From Variovorax paradoxus NBRC 15149 (GTDB lineage Bacteria; Pseudomonadota; Gammaproteobacteria; Burkholderiales; Burkholderiaceae_C): DNA of 64,000 nucleotides. The notes below the pieces were generated by a model. The model saw only the letters and a list, made by a program, of their open reading frames with translations, searched no databases and was not told the DNA's origin. Location of the stretch: the NCBI RefSeq assembly GCF_001591365.1, contig NZ_BCUT01000001.1:3038001-3102000 (forward strand), read 5' to 3'. The position numbers and the translations under genes are program-made. Every line of letters begins with the position of its first letter. The stretch's first letter is position 1. Below are positions 58,816 to 64,000 of the stretch, in pieces.

Positions 58816-59607
58816 ATGGAAGCCGAAGTTAGCATAGAAGGCTCCATGGCCCTCGATCCTCTCCATGCCCTGCGGGGCGCCAACCGCGCGGCCGCATTGC
58901 CCGCTGCAGCGGCGGCCACCGGCACGCTGCTGGTGGCCGGTGCGACCGGCGCCCTGGGCCAGGAGCTGCTGCGCCGGCTTGCGGGCAGCCACCGGGTTGC
59001 CCATGCGCGCGTGCTGGCATGCGAGCCGATCCGCGACGGGCTGCGCGGCGTTGAAACCTACCTCGCCCCCGGCCTGCCGATCGCGCAATGGCCGCTGGCA
59101 TCGGCTGACAGCGCCGTCATCGCCTTCGACCCGCCGCGGCTCTATCACGACCGCGAACGCGCGCTCTGGGTGCCGCAGCCTTCGGACCTGCCCGAGCTCG
59201 CGCGCTGGCTGCGCGCCTGCGGCGTGCGCACGCTGGCCATCGTGCAGCCGCACGACCAGGGCAAGTTGCCCGAGGCGCTCAAGCGCGGGCTCGCGAGCCT
59301 CGACGAGCAGGCCGTGGTCGCCAACGGCTTCGACCGCGTGATCCTCGTGCGCTCGGCGCGCAAGCCGCTCAACGCCAGGTTCGCCAACCCCGCCGAAAGG
59401 CTCGCGGCCTGGATGCTCTCGATCGTGCGCTTCATGGTGCCGAGCAGCGAGCAGCCGGTGCGCGCATCGAAGGTGGCCGAGCTGGTCGACCTCGCGCTGC
59501 GCATCGCGCCGCCGGGCGTGCATGTGGCGGCGCCCGAGCTGGTGTGGGAATCCGCGCAGGGCGACATGCAGGCCGTGGTGCGGCGCTGGCTGGGACTGGC
59601 GGGCTGA
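58816..59607 (+). CDS. NAD(P)-binding Rossmann-like protein
   Basis: A hypothetical protein of 263 residues from the first ATG, or 253 from MALDPLHAL (58846). It has a Rossmann dinucleotide loop (LLVAGATGALGQELLRRL, near residues 38-55), alternating strands and helices, and a short-chain-dehydrogenase-like overall plan without a clear catalytic YxxxK. It may be an NAD(P)-dependent epimerase/dehydrogenase-like or NmrA-like protein. It is divergent from lemA with 11 bp between the first ATG and the lemA start, so the second start is also plausible. Confidence 0.72.
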   Translation: MEAEVSIEGSMALDPLHALRGANRAAALPAAAAATGTLLVAGATGALGQELLRRLAGSHRVAHARVLACEPIRDGLRGVETYLAPGLPIAQWPLASADSAVIAFDPPRLYHDRERALWVPQPSDLPELARWLRACGVRTLAIVQPHDQGKLPEALKRGLASLDEQAVVANGFDRVILVRSARKPLNARFANPAERLAAWMLSIVRFMVPSSEQPVRASKVAELVDLALRIAPPGVHVAAPELVWESAQGDMQAVVRRWLGLAG

Positions 59608-59614
59608 CGGACCC

Positions 59615-60289
59615 TCAGCCGCGCCACTGGCGCAGCAGTTCGGCCGAGTCGAGCACCAGCCCCAGGTGCAGCGACACCATCGCAAGCGCCGCGCCTTCCA
59701 AGTGCGCATCGGTGCCGCGCACCAGGTCGCGCAGCACGATCACGCGGTAGTTGCGGTTGCTCGCGTCGAAGGCCGTGTTGAGCACGCAGCAGTCGGTGAA
59801 GCCGCCGTTGAGCACCACCGTCTCGATGCGCTGGTTGCGCAGCAGGAAGTCGAGGTCGGTCGGGTAGAAGGCCGAGAGGCGCCGCTTGTTGTCCACGCGC
59901 ATGTCGCCGGGCGCCACGCGCGTGACCCACTCGGTCCACTTGGAGCCTTCGATGGCGTGCGCGTCGGCATTCGGAATTTCGCCCACGTGCAGCGGAAAGG
60001 TGCGGCGCCATGCGGACGGAATGCCGTGGACGTCGTCCACGCCGCCGGGCCGCAGCACCGACCGGATGTGCACGATGCGCACGCCCAGCGCGCGCGCCGC
60101 GTCGTGGAAGCCGTCGATGGGCGCCACCACGTCGCGCGCCCGCGGGGCGGGGCAGGGGCAGTCGGGGCTGTCGTCCAGGTGGCCGCGGTGCATGTCGATG
60201 GACACGACCGCGGTGCTGGCCGGGTCCAGGTAGTCGGCGAACTGCGCTGCGTCGAGCTCGCGCTCCTCGTTGTAGACCCAGGCCTTCAC
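59615..60289 (-). CDS. Isochorismatase-like cysteine hydrolase
   Basis: A 224-residue hydrolase of the isochorismatase/nicotinamidase fold. The likely triad is Asp in VVSIDMHRG, Lys in GSKWTEW, and Cys in NGGFTDCCVLNTAFDASN, which replaces the usual TDVCV. An amidase or ureidoacrylate/carbamoyl hydrolase role is possible. The GTG start overlaps the permease stop (GTGA), so it is the last gene of the BMP-type transporter operon. Its position suggests that it acts on the imported compound or a breakdown product of it. Confidence 0.83.
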   Translation of the reverse strand: MKAWVYNEERELDAAQFADYLDPASTAVVSIDMHRGHLDDSPDCPCPAPRARDVVAPIDGFHDAARALGVRIVHIRSVLRPGGVDDVHGIPSAWRRTFPLHVGEIPNADAHAIEGSKWTEWVTRVAPGDMRVDNKRRLSAFYPTDLDFLLRNQRIETVVLNGGFTDCCVLNTAFDASNRNYRVIVLRDLVRGTDAHLEGAALAMVSLHLGLVLDSAELLRQWRG

Positions 60290-61218
60290 CGGCGTTCTTC
60301 CCGCACGTAGGGTTGGCCCAGCGCGCCGGGCTCTTCGTCGGCGCCGCGCCGCGAGAGCGCGACCCACACCATCACCGCGAGCGTCACCGCATAGGGCGTC
60401 ATCATCACGAAGTACTGCGGCAGCTGCACGCCGGCCGCGGCCAGTTGCGGGATCAGCGCCTCGATGCAGCCGAACAGCAGCGCGCCCACGAGCGCCTTCC
60501 ACGGCGACCAGCGCGCGAAGATCACCAGCCCCACCGCGATCCAGCCGCGCCCGCCGGTCATGCCCGCGATCCACAGCTTGGTGCTGACCACCGAGATGTA
60601 CGCGCCCGCCAGGCCCACCAGCGCCGAGCCCGCGAGCACCGCGGCCAGCCGCCACAGGGCAACGCGGATGCCGGCCGCATCGGCCGCCTGCGGGTTCTCG
60701 CCCACCGCCCGCAGCCGGAGCCCGGCCGAGCTGCGCGAGAGAAACCACGCCACGGCAAGGAAGATCGGCAGCGTGAGCCAGACCATGGCGTTCTGCTCGA
60801 ACAGCCGGCCGGCGCCGGGCAGGAGCGACAGCGGCCACAGCGCCATCGCGCCGATGCCTCCGGTGGCATGGTTGGTCCATTCGGCGAGCGAGCCGACCAG
60901 CGCCGTGAGGCCCTGGCAGAAGAACACCAGCGCGAGCCCCGCGATCACCTGGTTCACGCGCAGCCAGATCACCATCGCCGCGAACAGCAGCGACACCGCG
61001 CTGGCCGCGAGCATCGCCAGCACCAGCGACACGGCCGGCTGCCCCATGGCGATCTGCGCGCCGATGCCCGCGAGCGCGCCGACCAACATCAGCCCTTCGG
61101 CGCCGAGCGACAGCACGCCCGCGCGCTCGCTGATGATCAGGCCCAGCGCCGCGAGCGCATAGGGCACCGCGAAGTCGGGCGTGCTTGCGAGCCAGTTGAG
61201 AACGATGCTTCCGCTCAT
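60286..61218 (-). CDS. BMP-type ABC transporter permease 2
   Basis: A membrane permease of 310 residues with about eight to ten helices, paired with the next one. The pattern LAALGLIISERAGVLSLGAEGLMLVGALAG and GFPG-like NQVIAGLALVFFCQGLTALVG is that of the nucleoside-type (YufQ-like) importers, as is SAGLRLRAVGENPQAADAAGI. It overlaps the other permease gene by four bases (ATGA) and the hydrolase gene by four. Confidence 0.92.
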   Translation of the reverse strand: MSGSIVLNWLASTPDFAVPYALAALGLIISERAGVLSLGAEGLMLVGALAGIGAQIAMGQPAVSLVLAMLAASAVSLLFAAMVIWLRVNQVIAGLALVFFCQGLTALVGSLAEWTNHATGGIGAMALWPLSLLPGAGRLFEQNAMVWLTLPIFLAVAWFLSRSSAGLRLRAVGENPQAADAAGIRVALWRLAAVLAGSALVGLAGAYISVVSTKLWIAGMTGGRGWIAVGLVIFARWSPWKALVGALLFGCIEALIPQLAAAGVQLPQYFVMMTPYAVTLAVMVWVALSRRGADEEPGALGQPYVREERR

Positions 61219-62358
61219 TGCACCGCCTCCGCACCCACGCGCCGCAGCCGATGGCGAATGAAGAAATCGCTCGACGCCACGCACACCACGATGATGGCCT
61301 GGATCAGCTGCACCATCGAGAACGGCACCTGGTAGAACACCTGCAGGCTGCGGCCGGTGACGAACAGGGCCGCCACCAGCAGCGCCACCACCGTGGCCGC
61401 GAGCGGGTTGTTGCGCGCAAGAAAGGCAATCAGGATGCCCGAGAAGCCGTATCCCTGGTAGAAGGCCTGCGTGAGCCGCCCCTCCTGCCCGGAGGCCACC
61501 GCCAGGCCCGCGAGCCCGGCCATCGCGCCCGACAGCAGCACGGCGCCGTAGATGGTGCGGCGCACCGGCACGCCATTGGCATGCGCCACGCGCGGATTGG
61601 CATCGACGAAGCGCAGGTACAGCCCGGCGCGGCTCAGGCCCACCAGCCACCATGCAAGGAGCGCCACCACGGCCGCGAGCACGATGGCGCTGCTCACGCC
61701 GGCCCCCAGTTCGGGCAGCCGCTCGAAGGCGCGGAACTGCGGCGAATAGGGGAAGTTGTCCTTCGGGTCCTTCCAGCTGCCATAGACCAGGTGCAGCAGG
61801 AAGTTGGCCGCCATGTAGTTGAGCATCAGCGTGGAAATGATCTCGTTCACGCCGAGCCTGATCTTCAGCCACGCCGGCCCCAGCACCCAGAGCAGCCCGC
61901 AGCCGATGGCGGCCGCGAACATCAGCGGCAGGCGCAGCGGCTCGGGCCCGACCTGCCACATCGAGACGGCCGTCGCGCCGATGGCGCCCCAGATCATCTG
62001 GCCCTCGAGCCCCAGGTTCCAGAAGCGCGCGCGAAACGCCAGCGCGCCAGCCAGGCCCACGAGGATCATGGGGGCGGCCTGGAACAGCACGGCGCGAAAG
62101 TTCTGGCCGTCGAAGAAGGTCTGCATCACGAACTCGTTGGCGAGCTCGCCCGCGGGAACGCCGGCCGCCACCAGGATGGCGGCGGAAATCGCAAGGCCCG
62201 CAAGGAGCGCCGCCGCAAGGATCAGCGCCTGCCGCCGCCATCCCATGTGCTGGCGGATCTCCAGCGCGTAACGCCGGCGCGCCAGCGGCTGGCGCCGTGC
62301 GCGCTGCGCGGCCTCCGGATCGGTCTGCGCCGGCTGCGCGATGGCCGCGAGCGTGGCG

Positions 62359-62366
<8 letters not shown>
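61215..62366 (-). CDS. BMP-type ABC transporter permease 1
   Basis: A 383-residue permease (YufP-like) with an N-terminal cytoplasmic segment of about 45 residues and about ten helices. Typical sequences are APMILVGLAGALAFRARFWNLGLEGQMIWGAIGATAV and EIISTLMLNYMAANFLLHLVYGSWKDP. It overlaps the ATPase gene by eight bases and the second permease gene by four. Together they form a heterodimeric channel. Confidence 0.92.
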
Positions 62367-63897
<1,531 letters not shown>

Positions 63898-63922
63898 TGG
63901 CGTTGCCTTCTTTTTTTCTTAC

Positions 63923-64000
63923 TTACTTCTGCGTGACCACGCCCTTGACGAACCAGTCCATCTTCCAGAGATCGGCATCCGACAGCACCGCGCCCTTGGC
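63923..64000 (-). CDS. BMP-family substrate-binding protein, C-terminal end
   Basis: Only the last 25 residues are in the window, ending DADLWKMDWFVKGVVTQK at TAA. The position upstream of a YufO/P/Q-like operon and the end sequence fit a BMP/PnrA-type lipoprotein that binds nucleosides or related ligands. The start, signal and ligand residues lie outside the window. Confidence 0.75.
   Translation of the reverse strand, partial: AKGAVLSDADLWKMDWFVKGVVTQK

Overview
The window is a GC-rich, almost fully coding chromosomal segment. Gene content and order (fusA-tuf-rpsJ beside a split S10 operon, a soluble-only PTS of IIA-HPr-enzyme I, a beta-proteobacterial atp operon) point to a beta-proteobacterium of the Burkholderiales. 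The protein sequences and two kinds of dispersed repeat look most like Comamonadaceae, probably Variovorax. That genus call is an inference from recognition, not from a database search. No tRNA, rRNA, CRISPR array, prophage, transposase or integrase was seen, and no gene-free gap exceeds about 260 bp.

Layout. (1) 1-12440: translation genes, the end of rpsL then rpsG, fusA, tuf, rpsJ, a strong terminator, two secreted-protein genes (a lipoprotein metalloprotease and a small partner), then a new promoter and [40 protein letters not shown] ending at a second terminator. (2) 12450-14260: Prx5-type peroxiredoxin, a GNAT acetyltransferase overlapping a 32-codon ORF, and a TlpA-like thiol-disulfide protein. 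(3) 14349-18632: a tightly overlapping lipoprotein-MFS-PTS IIA-HPr-enzyme I operon. (4) 18769-22687: envelope-stress-like genes (a repeat protein, a Spy/CpxP-like lipoprotein, two membrane proteins, and an OmpR/CpxR-type response regulator with its kinase). (5) 22792-31332: metabolic and transport genes (MDR reductase, DMT exporter, AraC regulator, anion permease, acyl-CoA synthetase, and a LysR regulator divergent from a DHA2-type MFS pump). (6) 31353-34263: lipA-lipB-DUF493-aminotransferase, transcribed leftward. (7) 34421-42127: atpIBEFHA-G-[lipoprotein]-DC. (8) 42332-48399: a ROK regulator with a ribose-type ABC transporter and a Gfo/Idh/MocA dehydrogenase. (9) 48449-49752: a PAP2 protein and a DUF3617 protein. 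(10) 49825-56597: the four-part ligase-associated DNA-repair module (MBL-fold exonuclease, ATP-dependent ligase, Lhr-like helicase, PdeM phosphoesterase) with a thioredoxin 2 gene inserted in the opposite orientation. (11) 56714-58804: TPM-domain, YgcG-like and LemA genes. (12) 58816-64000: a Rossmann-fold protein, then a leftward BMP-type (nucleoside-like) ABC transporter operon ending in an isochorismatase-like hydrolase.

Most of the content is housekeeping. The more unusual points are insertions of secreted or lipoprotein genes inside two otherwise conserved operons (S10 and atp); four copies of a long inverted repeat within 10 kb, two of which are translated in frame as extensions of DNA-repair proteins; and a second dispersed repeat that appears to supply the N-terminus of a DUF4260 protein. 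I did not find a convincing wholly new multi-gene system. The best candidates for undescribed biology are the metalloprotease pair (4930-7079), the small lipoprotein in the atp operon (39778-40167) and the 32-codon ORF at 13556-13654.
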